This document shows positions 24,479-34,837 of a stretch of DNA of 50,675 bases, one piece after another. Source of the DNA: Actinomycetes bacterium. GTDB taxonomy: Bacteria; Actinomycetota; Acidimicrobiia; Spongiisociales; SHLN01. Under the pieces are notes generated by a model. The model was not told where the DNA came from, made no database searches, and worked only from the letters and a program-made list of their open reading frames with translations. The translations under genes and the position numbers were made by a program. The DNA lies in the NCBI GenBank assembly GCA_024638625.1, contig JAHEJY010000001.1:1-50675 (forward strand). The letters are read 5' to 3'. The number at the start of each line of letters is the position of its first letter. Positions within the stretch are counted from its first letter, which is position 1.

Positions 24479-25756
24479 TCAGCCCCGAAGACCGCCGGAT
24501 TTGGCATCATCGGACGTTCCATCCGACCCGTCTTCGTCTGACGCAGCATCTGGTGTATCGCCGGCATCGTCCCCAGAATCGGCTTCAGCCGACTCTCCAT
24601 CCGAATCCATGTTGGCCCGGTCGTCGCCGCCCTCATCGGATTCATCGGACTTCGCCTCGTTGTCGGGTGTGTCGTTCGCCGACTCATCCGGCGTCCGATC
24701 CTCAGGCGACGAGTCGCCGCGATCATCATCGGCTCCGGAATCACCGTCGCCAGCATCATCCGCACCGGAATCACCGTCGCCAGCATCATCCGCACCGGAA
24801 TCACCGTCGCCAGCATCATCCGCACCGGAATCACCGGACGAATAGTCGGGTGCGATCACAACTGAACGATGGGGTTCCTCACCTTCTGAGAACGACCGGA
24901 TACCATCAATATCGGCAACGGCGTCGTGAACGACTTTGCGTTCGGCGGGGTTCATGGGTTCGAGCATCAACTCGCCGCCTTCTTCCTTCACCTGAACGGC
25001 CAGTCGCTCCGTGTATATCTTCAGCGCAGCGCGACGACGCTCGTTGTAGCCACCGATGTCGAGCCGCAACCGGGCCCGTCGATGAGTCTTGCGCTGAATG
25101 ATCGTTCGCAAGAGTTCGTTGATTGCTTCGAGAATCGACGCCTTTGGGCCTACCAACGCCTCCGTCTGTTGTCCCGTGACGGTTGCGAAGATGATGTCTT
25201 CCTCGGTCCTGGTCTCGACGGTTCCCTCCAGGCCGAAGCTTTCCAGCAGGCCCTCCAAGAAGTCCTGGGCTACCTGCGCTTGCTCGGCCACGTCCACGGG
25301 TTCCTCCGATCTGGATCCTTGACGGTTGCGGCCGCCTTGTTGTTGCCTGTTCCGACCCCCGTTCCTACCGTCACGCGAGCCATCTCGCCCACCGCCCCGA
25401 TTGTCCTTCGAGCCGCCTCCAGACCGGCGCTGACCCTGGTTGCGACCTCCGCCGCCGCCCTTGCTGCGATCACGTTGATCGGCGCCGCCGTCATCGCCAC
25501 GACCCTGTCGGCCCGAGCTCTGGTCTGTTCCACCGGAGCGTCCTTTCGAGCGACTGCGACTGCGGCTGCGCTTCTTCTTTGGCGCCGGCTTGGGAGAAAT
25601 CCGAACGAGAGCTGTCTTTGAGCCGAGACCAAGAAAACCCTTTGCCGGCTCCTCGATCACCGTTATTGCAGCTTGTTCCCGATCCAGTCCTAATTCGGCC
25701 AGACCGGCCTCGACGGCCACCTCGACCGTGGAACCTCGTACTTCAACGAAATCCAC
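24479..25756 (-). CDS. khpB: KhpB/Jag RNA-binding protein with RG-rich linker and acidic repeat tail
   Basis: 425 residues, about twice the usual length. Order: Jag_N domain (1-52, ending KGFLGLGSKTALVRI), a very basic and low-complexity RG/RS/GGG linker (55-150), KH domain (about 160-235), R3H domain (about 237-300, HDAVADIDGIRSFSEGEEPHR), and an acidic Asp/Ser/Gly tail (305-425) containing three exact DSGADDAGDG repeats. KH and R3H domains bind RNA; Jag partners with KhpA and affects division and envelope in Gram-positives. The RG-rich segment next to an acidic tail resembles proteins that form RNA-dependent condensates, which is inference. GTG start directly after the yidC stop, with GGAGG in the end of yidC. 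Confidence 0.9.
   Translation of the reverse strand: MDFVEVRGSTVEVAVEAGLAELGLDREQAAITVIEEPAKGFLGLGSKTALVRISPKPAPKKKRSRSRSRSKGRSGGTDQSSGRQGRGDDGGADQRDRSKGGGGGRNQGQRRSGGGSKDNRGGGRDGSRDGRNGGRNRQQQGGRNRQGSRSEEPVDVAEQAQVAQDFLEGLLESFGLEGTVETRTEEDIIFATVTGQQTEALVGPKASILEAINELLRTIIQRKTHRRARLRLDIGGYNERRRAALKIYTERLAVQVKEEGGELMLEPMNPAERKVVHDAVADIDGIRSFSEGEEPHRSVVIAPDYSSGDSGADDAGDGDSGADDAGDGDSGADDAGDGDSGADDDRGDSSPEDRTPDESANDTPDNEAKSDESDEGGDDRANMDSDGESAEADSGDDAGDTPDAASDEDGSDGTSDDAKSGGLRG
24735..24836. repeat. 30-bp tandem repeat inside khpB
   Basis: Three identical 30-base units (24735-24764, 24765-24794, 24795-24824) followed by a 12-base partial unit. Read on the minus strand they encode DSGADDAGDG three times. 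Units are head to tail with no spacers, so this is a coding tandem repeat prone to copy-number change, not a CRISPR. Confidence 0.95.
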
Positions 25757-26632
25757 TTACTTCCTCCTTCGGCGGTTTTGCTTCTTCTTCGAGCCTTGTG
25801 GCTTCTTGACTTTGGCCTCGACGATCTCGGTCGGTTCCGCAGCCGGACCAGCCGGATCGGCTTGTTTTCCGTTGGCCGCCGCGGCACCCCGCGAGTCCGG
25901 CCCTTCCATCAGGTCGATAACTTCCTGTCCACCCATGCGAACCAATTGCCCCGATGCTATGTACAACGAAACGCCGGCCGGCAGGGTGAAACCGATCACG
26001 CCAAACATGAGCGGCATGTACTTCAGAATCGCCTGGATCTGTTGAGCCTGTGAACTGGCATCTGGATCTTTCTGGCTCCCGCCGCGCTTGGCCATCTGCA
26101 GACGCTGGGAATAGAAGCCGGTGGCGACGATTGCCACGATGAGAAGAAGATAGGGGATGCCGCCAACGATATCGTTTGGAATGATCTGAGAAGGTATCTC
26201 GGTCAGGTCCATTCCCCAGAAGCTGGTCTCACCGGCACTGATGGCGTCCGCGAGTTTTCCATCCACAAATCTGGTAGTCGAATCTCCCGTGTCCGAAAAA
26301 CTCCGGAGCAGTCGAAAAAGGCCGTACCACACCGGAAGTTGCACCAGGGAGGGTAGACACCCGCCTAATGGATGGACTCCCTTTTCCTTGTACAGCGCCA
26401 TCAGCTCTTCTTGTTGGCGTTGCTTGTCCTCTTTGAACTCGGCCTGGATCTTCTTGATCTGCGGCTGCAATTCCGCGCTGGCTCGCATACTCCTGGTCTG
26501 GCGCAGTGTCAGGGGAAACACCAACAAGTTGATGATGACCGTGAGGGCAATGATCGCGAAGCCGAGCGACGGAATGAGCTGGAAAATAATGGAAAGAAGG
26601 CCGCCGAGGGCACCGGCGATGGCATCGATCAC
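25757..26632 (-). CDS. yidC: Membrane protein insertase YidC
   Basis: 291 residues from the GTG at 26632 (AGGAGG seven bases upstream, 4-base overlap with yidD). Oxa1-like core without the large periplasmic domain of Proteobacteria: TM1 near 15-37, the cytoplasmic hairpin [40 protein letters not shown] at TM2, and further TMs near 155-175 and 205-230. A basic tail ([12 protein letters not shown]) can contact ribosomes. Inserts membrane proteins with or without Sec. A longer in-frame extension upstream lies in yidD and is not used. Confidence 0.95.
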   Translation of the reverse strand: MIDAIAGALGGLLSIIFQLIPSLGFAIIALTVIINLLVFPLTLRQTRSMRASAELQPQIKKIQAEFKEDKQRQQEELMALYKEKGVHPLGGCLPSLVQLPVWYGLFRLLRSFSDTGDSTTRFVDGKLADAISAGETSFWGMDLTEIPSQIIPNDIVGGIPYLLLIVAIVATGFYSQRLQMAKRGGSQKDPDASSQAQQIQAILKYMPLMFGVIGFTLPAGVSLYIASGQLVRMGGQEVIDLMEGPDSRGAAAANGKQADPAGPAAEPTEIVEAKVKKPQGSKKKQNRRRRK

Positions 26633-26922
26633 AGCTGTCCTCCTGCGTCTTTGAGAAGTACCGGGTCGACCACCGACGGCACGGGATCGCTGCCCATGCC
26701 ACCCCACGGGTTGCAGCGAGCGACGCGCTTGATGGCCAGCCAGCTGCCGCCGATGGCACCATGGATGCCGATCGCATCGTGCGCATACGCAGAACACGTT
26801 GGTGAAAAACGGCAGCTCTGTCCCAGCAAGGGTGACAGCAATCGCTGGTAGATACGAATCGCTGCCATCAGCCAGAAGGAGAGTTGATAGGGGGCCGGTG
26901 AGGTCACGTGGTGTGTGGTCAT
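26629..26922 (-). CDS. yidD: Membrane protein insertion efficiency factor YidD
   Basis: 97 residues with the YidD signature [20 protein letters not shown], then [10 protein letters not shown] and RVARCNPWG. Small, cytoplasmic-face membrane-associated helper located between rnpA and yidC in most bacteria. The start is not certain: the ATG at 26922 has no evident ribosome site, and the ATG at 26868 (MAAIRIYQ) is an alternative. Stop overlaps yidC by 4 bases. Confidence 0.93.
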   Translation of the reverse strand: MTTHHVTSPAPYQLSFWLMAAIRIYQRLLSPLLGQSCRFSPTCSAYAHDAIGIHGAIGGSWLAIKRVARCNPWGGMGSDPVPSVVDPVLLKDAGGQL

Positions 26923-27067
26923 GAGGTCATGAGGATGTATGTTCGCTTCGGTGTAACTTGGTTTGTCGGTTGTTTGTGGCTACTCGTTGTCGTTGCTGGG
27001 TCTTGTTGTCGTACTGGTTGTTCGTACTCGTTGTCGCTATCCCGTCACCCGGCTCCTCGCTATCGAG
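26923..27067. other. GT-rich spacer between rnpA and yidD
   Basis: This spacer is strongly G/T-rich on the plus strand, so A/C-rich in the minus-strand message. TACTCGTTGTCG occurs twice (26981-26992 and 27025-27036) among other cgt/ttg repeats. No ORF or hairpin is evident. Confidence 0.5.
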
Positions 27068-27433
27068 TCAACGCTTCCCGGAGGTAGCTTTCGCGACACC
27101 TTCTGTCAGCTGTCTCACCAGCGCGTCGAACGGCTCTGTCGCCGCTCCAGCCCGGGCGGAGATCACCAGATCCCATCCGTCTGGCACCGTTGCCAGCCGC
27201 GCCGCCTCCCGGAGGCGACGCTTCGCCCGATTCCGGGCGACGGCGTTTCCAACTGCCCGTCCGGCAACAAACGCTAGCCGGGAAGGTGCGATAGCAGCAG
27301 CCCCGGGATCATCCGAGCCGTCCGCATGGTCGAGGTGACGAGTCGGCGACTCGATCGCAACGATGCTTGCGGTAGCCACGCGGACCCGGTTCCCATGACG
27401 GTACACCCGATCGAAGTCACGTCTTCCCCTCAG
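27068..27433 (-). CDS. rnpA: Ribonuclease P protein component
   Basis: About 121 residues from a proposed CTG at 27433. The RNR motif AVARNRAKRRLREAARL binds RNase P RNA, and the N-terminal LRGRRDFDRVYRHGNRVRV matches the family's start region. The first standard start codon (GTG, 27406) would cut off the conserved RRDF part. Between the upstream in-frame stop and that GTG there is no ATG, GTG or TTG, so either a CTG seven bases after the rpmH stop is used by coupled initiation, or the protein begins shortened at 27406 (112 residues). Processes tRNA 5' ends with the RNA subunit. Confidence 0.88.
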   Translation of the reverse strand: MRGRRDFDRVYRHGNRVRVATASIVAIESPTRHLDHADGSDDPGAAAIAPSRLAFVAGRAVGNAVARNRAKRRLREAARLATVPDGWDLVISARAGAATEPFDALVRQLTEGVAKATSGKR

Positions 27434-27440
27434 GGATGCT

Positions 27441-27575
27441 TTATGCGGCGAGGCGCTTCCGGCCCTTTTGCCGCCGGCGTTTTATCGTCGAGCGCCCGGC
27501 GCGAGTGCGCATACGAGCTCGAAATCCATGGACACGTTGGCGTCGACGATTCTTCGGTTGGTAGGTGCGTTTCAT
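27441..27575 (-). CDS. rpmH: 50S ribosomal protein L34
   Basis: 44 residues, [18 protein letters not shown] onwards, a typical bL34 with its Arg/Lys-rich body ending [13 protein letters not shown]. First gene of the rpmH-rnpA-yidD-yidC-jag-rsmG-parA-parB run, reading away from dnaA. Its 5' side faces the dnaA upstream region, where its promoter must lie. Confidence 0.97.
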   Translation of the reverse strand: MKRTYQPKNRRRQRVHGFRARMRTRAGRSTIKRRRQKGRKRLAA

Positions 27576-27804
27576 GAGGTTTCCAGATCACGCGGTCGCC
27601 GCAAGACTAAGGAGGCGCCTCGCGTATGTCAACGAGATCCCCCGGCCCGCATATCGCGAAACTTTTCCTGGAGGAGATCGCGGAACGTAATCGCGCTCTT
27701 GCCCTGCCAAGCCGTGGGCGAGGTCTCCATCGCGCCCAGAATAGAGCGATGTTTGCAAGTTTTTGCCCGTCGTGAACGCGGATCTAACCGCACTTTTGGC
27801 GGAC

Positions 27805-27833
27805 TTGAGTGGATGACAACAGGTTCTTATACT
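27805..27833 (+). promoter_or_regulatory. sigma70-type dnaA promoter
   Basis: TTGAGT (27805-27810), a 17-base spacer and TATACT (27828-27833) match the housekeeping consensus well. Transcription would begin near 27840, giving a dnaA leader of about 280 bases that includes the DnaA boxes at 27967-27999, consistent with DnaA autoregulation. Confidence 0.65.
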
Positions 27834-27966
27834 CCGCCGCCGCAAGCAACCGGACTCATCACACTTACGTCCGGACGGGCACTCCTGACTACACCCGGCC
27901 ATGGGCACATCATGAGGACGATATGACCAGGGCATCGAACGGGCGGGGAGAGAAAGAGGGATTGTT

Positions 27967-27999
27967 CTATCCACATCCTGTGGATATGTTTGTGGAAAC
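27967..27999. promoter_or_regulatory. Cluster of three DnaA boxes upstream of dnaA
   Basis: CTATCCACA (27967-27975, plus), TGTGGATAT (27979-27987, minus-oriented ATATCCACA) and TGTGGAAAC (27991-27999, minus-oriented GTTTCCACA). The first two each differ from TTATCCACA by one base and face each other across 3 bases. Likely part of the bipartite origin or a DnaA operator. Confidence 0.75.
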
Positions 28000-28120
28000 G
28001 TGGGCGTTCTAGAGGGCAGCCGCGTGATGGGGCCGATTTCGGCTCTGCTGGAGGGGAACCGGTCACCGACCGGTTCAACGGGTCGCAGCCACATCTGCGA
28101 CGGACATATGCGGAGGACAA

Positions 28121-29494
28121 TTGCAGCCAGATTTTCGGTCTGGAGATTCGAGCGAGCCCGACTCTTCCCCGCGGGACGCTTTCCAGATGACTCTCAAACA
28201 GCTGGTGACTCCTGTCACCTGGCACACGTGGCTCGAGCCACTTCGAATAGAGGACACAGAAGACGGAGTCGTCATCGTGACGGCGCCTAATGATTTTCAC
28301 GTACGTTGGATCCGGGATAAGCATCTGGAAACCATCGAACAAGCCGTCGAAGCCAGCTACGGAGAGGCTTTCGACATCAGACTCGAGGCACAGCCCCGCA
28401 GTCCGGAAGATCTAGACGTCGCCGAAGACGAATTCGCCACAGGCGAACATGACATGCGTGATCTTCCCGGGTTCCCAAATGAAGCGCCGAAGTATTCATT
28501 CGAGAATTTCGTCGTGGGTGCCTCAAATCGTTTCGCCTGGGCAGCCGCGATGGCGGTCTGCGAACAACCGGGCACCCATTACAACCCCCTGTTCATATAC
28601 GGGGATGCCGGCCTGGGGAAAACTCATCTTCTCAAGGCTGTCGCCCACCAGGTCTCCGTACTCGATTCGCGCCGCACAGTGAGATATGTGACGTCAGAGG
28701 AGTTCTTCAACGACTTCATAGACGGCATCCGCCGGAAGCGCATGGACCAGTTCAAACACACCTATCGAACCACCGATGTGCTTTTGATCGACGATGTGCA
28801 GTTCTTCATGGGTAAAGAACAGATTCTCGAGGAGTTCTTCCACACATTCAACTCGCTCTATGACGCCGGCAAACAGATGGTCATCACATCAGACCGTCAT
28901 CCTCGAAACTCGACGTTGCCCGATCGCTTGCGTAGCAGATTTGAGTGGGGGCTCCTCACCGACATCCATCCCCCGGACGTTGAGACCAGGCTCGCCATAC
29001 TCCGGACGAACGCTGCTTTCGCCCCAACCGAGATTCCCGAGTCGGTACTTGAATTCATTGCCGGTCAGGTTTCCGACAACATCCGCGAACTCGAAGGCGC
29101 GCTCACACGCATCACTGCCTATGCCGCACTGCACGCTGAGAACATCACCCTCGACATGGCCCAGGATGTCCTGCAAGATCTGGCGCCCAGAACCCAGCCC
29201 CGCATGCTCACCGCAGAGGAGATCATCCACGAAACGGCTGCCGCCTGTGATGTAACTCCAGCCGAGGTCGTCGGGAGCTCACGGCGGCGTGACTATGTAC
29301 GTGGTCGCCAGATTGCCATGTATCTCTGCCGGGACCTGACGGACCTGTCGCTACCCAAGATCGGTGCCAAGTTCGGCGGCCGCGATCATACGACCGTCAT
29401 GCATGCACTCGACAGGGTCAAGAAGTTGATGGCTTCCGACAAAGAGGTCTTCGACCAGGTCACGGCCTTGTCACAAAAGCTGAGGGAAACGTGA
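28121..29494 (+). CDS. dnaA: Chromosomal replication initiator DnaA
   Basis: 457 residues from a TTG at 28121, four bases after GGAGG. Domain I (about 20-90), a short acidic domain II (90-120), AAA+ domain III with Walker A GDAGLGKTH (161-169), Walker B LLIDDVQF and sensor-type TSDRHPRNSTLPDRLRSR, and domain IV with the DnaA-box-binding GGRDHTTVMHALDRV. Domain II is much shorter than in Streptomyces. Opens oriC and loads the helicase. The assigned start gives the expected N-terminal domain I. Confidence 0.97.
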   Translation: MQPDFRSGDSSEPDSSPRDAFQMTLKQLVTPVTWHTWLEPLRIEDTEDGVVIVTAPNDFHVRWIRDKHLETIEQAVEASYGEAFDIRLEAQPRSPEDLDVAEDEFATGEHDMRDLPGFPNEAPKYSFENFVVGASNRFAWAAAMAVCEQPGTHYNPLFIYGDAGLGKTHLLKAVAHQVSVLDSRRTVRYVTSEEFFNDFIDGIRRKRMDQFKHTYRTTDVLLIDDVQFFMGKEQILEEFFHTFNSLYDAGKQMVITSDRHPRNSTLPDRLRSRFEWGLLTDIHPPDVETRLAILRTNAAFAPTEIPESVLEFIAGQVSDNIRELEGALTRITAYAALHAENITLDMAQDVLQDLAPRTQPRMLTAEEIIHETAAACDVTPAEVVGSSRRRDYVRGRQIAMYLCRDLTDLSLPKIGAKFGGRDHTTVMHALDRVKKLMASDKEVFDQVTALSQKLRET

Positions 29495-29697
29495 GAAGTT
29501 GTCCCCATCCTCCACAGGGTCCGGGCGACTCACAGCACCGGCTGTGGAGAACCATTCATTCTTTACACATGCCGCGATCTGTGTCCTGGCCCACGGCTCT
29601 CGACATTTCGGGTACCTTTCCACAATCCACAACGCCTACTACAACTACTACTTAATTACTTTCAAATACTTAGTTCTTAGAAGTGAGGAGAACTTCT
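29495..29697. other. oriC: Replication origin region (oriC) between dnaA and dnaN
   Basis: 203 bases with DnaA-box-like nonamers on both strands: TTGTCCCCA (29499-29507), TCCTCCACA (29508-29516), TGTGGAGAA (29543-29551, minus), CTTTACACA (29561-29569), CTTTCCACA (29616-29624) and CAATCCACA (29623-29631). The last two lead into CTA-type triplets (29636-29653) and then an AT-rich stretch (29653-29680). This order - boxes, trinucleotide repeats, AT-rich - is the bacterial basal unwinding layout. None of the nonamers is a perfect TTATCCACA, as is common in high-GC actinobacteria. Confidence 0.85.
29616..29653 (+). promoter_or_regulatory. DnaA-trio-like unwinding element
   Basis: Two partly overlapping DnaA boxes (29616-29631) are followed after four bases by CTA CTA CAA CTA CTA CTT (29636-29653). 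On the complementary strand, read 3' to 5', this is GAT GAT GTT GAT GAT GAA, matching the DnaA-trio (3'-G/A A T/A-5') that DnaA binds as single strand. The AT-rich stretch starts immediately after. Confidence 0.65.
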
Positions 29698-30777
29698 GTG
29701 CACATCAGAGCTGAACGAGATGACCTTGCGGACGTTCTGTCTCGTGCTGCTCGTGCCGTAGGAACTCGATCACCGATCGATGCTTTGCAGGGAGTTCTTT
29801 GCGAAGTTACGGGCAAACGGATCAGTGTCACGGGCAGCGACCTGGAGATGACGGTTCGCACATCGCTGGACGTCGAGGTCAAAGAAGAAGGGACGGTCCT
29901 GATTCCCGCCCGACTTGCGTCGGAAGCCGTCAAGAAGCTTCCCGCTGGAGCCGTGACCATGAAGACCGACGATTCGGAGGTCGAGATCACCGGCCACGGT
30001 CCGAGCATCCGTCTGCGGCAATTGTCTGTCGACGATTATCCGCATATCGAAACAGGCGACGGCACTCCAGGGAGTGAGATCGGTGGCAAGGAGCTGGTGG
30101 ACGCCATCAACCAGGTAGTGATAGCTGCCTCAGGCGACGATGCCAGGCCCATGCTCACCGGAGTCAAGGTAGAGCCGATCGAGGGTGGATTTCGGATGGC
30201 CGCCACTGATTCGTATCGACTTGCGGTTCGTGATCTGCTTGGTACCGAATTGCCCGTCGGAGGGTTGATTCCGGCGAGAGGCCTCAAGGAAATCGGTCGA
30301 ACGGTTACCGATGACAAGGTTCGATTGTCGGTGGGTTCCCGCATGGCGACCGTTTCTTCCGAACGCGGTTCCCTCACAGTTCGGCTCATCGAAGCAACGT
30401 TTCCCAATTACCAACAACTGCTTCCCGACTCGTACCCGAACAGCCTGACCGTGAAAAAGGGCGATCTCCTGGCGGCAATCGATCGGGCATCACTGGTTGC
30501 CGAGGATCACATCCCGGTACGGCTCGAGGTCGGCGATGGTGGGGCAACGGTGAGCGTGACCCGCCAGGAGGTGGGGGGTACCTCTGAACGGGTCGAGGGC
30601 ACATTCTCCGGCGAGCCTTTCCAGATCGCCTTTAACCCCCGCTATCTGGCCGATGGCATAACTGCAGTCGACGACGATGAGATCGTCCTCGACGCTCAGG
30701 ATGGACATAAAGCCGGCATCCTGCGGGGTGCGAACACCCCGGGTTTCACCTACTTGTTGATGCCAGTTCGTATTTAG
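29698..30777 (+). CDS. dnaN: DNA polymerase III beta subunit (sliding clamp)
   Basis: 359 residues from the GTG at 29698 (GAGGAG seven bases upstream); a GTG at 29683 is in frame but lies on the ribosome site. Three clamp domains of about 120 residues; the C-terminal YLLMPVRI is the conserved end that lines the client-binding cleft. Ring-shaped dimer tethering polymerase to DNA. Sits directly after oriC and 6 bases before recF. Confidence 0.97.
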   Translation: MHIRAERDDLADVLSRAARAVGTRSPIDALQGVLCEVTGKRISVTGSDLEMTVRTSLDVEVKEEGTVLIPARLASEAVKKLPAGAVTMKTDDSEVEITGHGPSIRLRQLSVDDYPHIETGDGTPGSEIGGKELVDAINQVVIAASGDDARPMLTGVKVEPIEGGFRMAATDSYRLAVRDLLGTELPVGGLIPARGLKEIGRTVTDDKVRLSVGSRMATVSSERGSLTVRLIEATFPNYQQLLPDSYPNSLTVKKGDLLAAIDRASLVAEDHIPVRLEVGDGGATVSVTRQEVGGTSERVEGTFSGEPFQIAFNPRYLADGITAVDDDEIVLDAQDGHKAGILRGANTPGFTYLLMPVRI

Positions 30778-30783
30778 GCCGGT

Positions 30784-31890
30784 ATGCGGCTCTTGTGGTT
30801 GCAGCTCAGCGACTTCCGAAGTTATTCGGAACTCCATTTCCAGCCCGACAGCGCGGTGAATCTTCTCATCGGTCCGAACGGTTCAGGCAAGACTGCAGTC
30901 TTGGAAGCGATCGGCTATCTCGGCTACCTGCGATCCTTCCGGGGTGTTCCTGACGAAGCGTTGGTCTCACTGGACGGTGAAGTGGCGATTTTGCGGGGAG
31001 AGGTCGAGGCCTCAGCAGGATCACATGTCATCGGCATTTCCGTGCCCCGAATGGGCCGTCGCAAGGTTGAGGCCGACGGAAAACGTCCCCGTCGCAATCG
31101 CGAGCTCCGCCGATATGTTCGTGCAGTCACCTTTCTTCCGGACGATCTGAATATCGTAAAGACCGGTGCGTCTGTCAGGCGCACCTTGCTCGATGACGTC
31201 GCCGGTGATTTACACCCCACCGCCATAGCCGATCAGAGCGAATACGAAAAAGCGGTTCGTCAACGCAACGCCCTGCTGAAACAGGAGTTCACGCCGAATG
31301 ATCAGGAGCTCGGCACGTGGGACGAAAAGGTCGCGCAGGCGGGTGCCCGTGTGCACCTTCGTCGCATGGAGGTGATCGACCTCATGGCTCCGCTCCTATC
31401 TTCCATCTATCGGGACCTCAGCGCATCCGACGATGAGCTGGAATGGTCGTACGAAAGCAAGTGGGCCTCCGGCCAAGCTCACGATGAACAGACGCTGGCG
31501 GCCGAGCTTGTGACCGCTCTGAAGCAGTCACGGCCGATCGATCTGGCGAGGAGGATCACGACACGGGGCCCTCATCGTGATGACCCATCATTGCGGCTTG
31601 GTAACCGGGACGGCCGGGTTCACGCCAGTCAGGGCGAACAACGTTCGATTGTGCTCGCCCTGCGATTGGCGACGTTTGACCTGTTGCGAGATACCTTTTC
31701 GGAAGCTCCGATTCTGCTCCTCGATGACGTCTTTTCTGAACTCGATGTGTCCCGGTCGGTAGCATTATTGGAGAGGCTGCCCGGAGCCCAGGTGTTCATA
31801 ACGGCCGCCCGACGGGAGGACGTCCCGGTCGGAGGACGGATGTGGGATGTGACCATGGACGGAGGGCAAAGTCGTGTCACAGCCGGCTGA
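30784..31890 (+). CDS. recF: DNA replication and repair protein RecF
   Basis: 368 residues, SMC-like ATPase. Walker A GPNGSGKT (30-37), ABC signature region SQGEQRSIVLALRLA, Walker B ILLLDDVFSELD and the D-loop LDVSRS. Loads RecA at gaps with RecO and RecR. The 3' end overlaps the DUF721 gene by 17 bases, the usual actinobacterial order. Confidence 0.96.
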   Translation: MRLLWLQLSDFRSYSELHFQPDSAVNLLIGPNGSGKTAVLEAIGYLGYLRSFRGVPDEALVSLDGEVAILRGEVEASAGSHVIGISVPRMGRRKVEADGKRPRRNRELRRYVRAVTFLPDDLNIVKTGASVRRTLLDDVAGDLHPTAIADQSEYEKAVRQRNALLKQEFTPNDQELGTWDEKVAQAGARVHLRRMEVIDLMAPLLSSIYRDLSASDDELEWSYESKWASGQAHDEQTLAAELVTALKQSRPIDLARRITTRGPHRDDPSLRLGNRDGRVHASQGEQRSIVLALRLATFDLLRDTFSEAPILLLDDVFSELDVSRSVALLERLPGAQVFITAARREDVPVGGRMWDVTMDGGQSRVTAG

Positions 31891-32215
31891 TACCAATCCG
31901 GCCATGAATCATCCGGCCATGAAACCCCTTGCTCAGATTCTCGAAAGCGTCGTAGAGCATCTCGCTGACCAGGGCGCTGCGACGCCCTCGAATCTGACGG
32001 TCCTGGCTGATTGGGACACGTTGGTTCCCGAAGTGTGGCGAGAGCACGGAAGACCGATCCGGCTCGAGCGGGGGGAGTTGGTAGTTGCGCTCCCTGATGG
32101 GGCAACGGCATCGCTGTTGCGGTTCCGGGTTGGTGAGCTGATGGATGCCATCAACGGCGCCTTCGGTAGCGATGAGGTGACCGCGGTACGCGTTACTGTC
32201 GACCGCGCGCCATGA
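31874..32215 (+). CDS. DUF721 domain protein (DciA-like)
   Basis: 113 residues, GTG start at 31874 overlapping recF by 17 bases. A DUF721 core (about 20-110: MKPLAQILESVVEHL, then WDTLVPEVWREHGRPIRLERGEL). The family includes DciA, the helicase operator in bacteria lacking DnaC/DnaI, and Rv0004 at the same place. A role in DnaB loading at the adjacent origin is therefore likely. ATGs a few codons in are possible alternative starts. Confidence 0.9.
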   Translation: MSQPADTNPAMNHPAMKPLAQILESVVEHLADQGAATPSNLTVLADWDTLVPEVWREHGRPIRLERGELVVALPDGATASLLRFRVGELMDAINGAFGSDEVTAVRVTVDRAP

Positions 32216-32249
32216 CTATTGCGGCGCCAAATCGCCCGTTCGCAGAATC

Positions 32250-32302
32250 TGGGGATAACTCTGTGGGAAACCCTGTGGTTAGTGGGCGAAATCGGTGGAA
32301 AT
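32250..32302. promoter_or_regulatory. DnaA-box-like cluster upstream of gyrB
   Basis: TGGGGATAA (32250-32258, reverse of TTATCCCCA), TGTGGGAAA (32262-32270), TGTGGTTAG (32274-32282) and GGTGGAAAT (32294-32302), each one to three mismatches from the reverse of TTATCCACA and all in one orientation with near 12-base spacing for the first three. Confidence 0.35.
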
Positions 32303-32363
32303 CTCTGGCGGTCGGGAGTCCACTCGAGCGGACGGAAACGCCGGAACGACGCGGTGTGCGGAC

Positions 32364-32369
32364 TATAAT
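32364..32369 (+). promoter_or_regulatory. gyrB promoter -10 element
   Basis: A perfect TATAAT. No good TTGACA lies 16-18 bases upstream (CCGGAA there), so activity may depend on supercoiling or an activator, as gyrase promoters often do. Strand chosen because gyrB follows. Confidence 0.5.
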
Positions 32370-32713
32370 CACAGCTGTGTATTTCCGCGATACACGGTCC
32401 TCAGAGCACGTCATAAAACGATCTCACAGACCATCTCAGAGAAACGTATCGAGAGCGACGTCGGAGACGCGTCAGACAGCAGCCGACGGGACGCCTGCGA
32501 TCGAGGGGGACCGGGAGAAGCCCCCATCACGTTATCAGCGACCACGAAATCAATCCGCACCAATCGACCCGCACAACCCAACCCCAACAACGAAGTCAGC
32601 GCCGAACGAACCCGAACGGATCAGGCAACAGCTCGCATCTCAGTCGGGTTTGGCCGGCAACTCGAAATAGCTTTGATACCCCAATCCCGGATGCAGCACG
32701 ACCGAGGAGTTAG

Positions 32714-34828
<2,115 letters not shown>

Positions 34829-34837
34829 GACGACCCG

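Larger units (their letters stand above)
27576..28120. other. rpmH-dnaA divergent intergenic region
   Basis: 545 bases holding the divergent promoters of rpmH and dnaA. It contains a good sigma70 promoter on the plus strand (27805-27833) and a tight group of three DnaA boxes (27967-27999). A possible hairpin AACCGGTCACCGACCGGTT lies near 28060-28078 in the dnaA leader. No protein-coding frame here looks real. Confidence 0.7.
32216..32713. other. Long gyrB leader and promoter region
   Basis: Nearly 500 bases without a convincing gene. It holds DnaA-box-like nonamers (32250-32302), a perfect -10 hexamer (32364-32369) and then about 340 bases to the gyrB start, unusually long for an actinobacterial leader. 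Frames crossing it are Arg/Pro/Thr-rich with no family features. AGGAG stands just before the gyrB ATG. Confidence 0.6.

Noticed and set aside
24735-24836. Possible CRISPR-like array
   Set aside because: Units are 30 bases head to tail with no spacers and encode a peptide repeat in khpB.
24463-25101. 212-residue plus-strand ORF rich in His/Arg/Pro repeats
   Set aside because: It is the antisense shadow of the repeat tail and R3H part of khpB; its repeats only mirror the 30-bp units.
32212-32670. 152-residue ORF between DUF721 and gyrB
   Set aside because: Low-complexity Arg/Pro/Thr composition, runs over promoter and DnaA-like boxes, no recognised motif.
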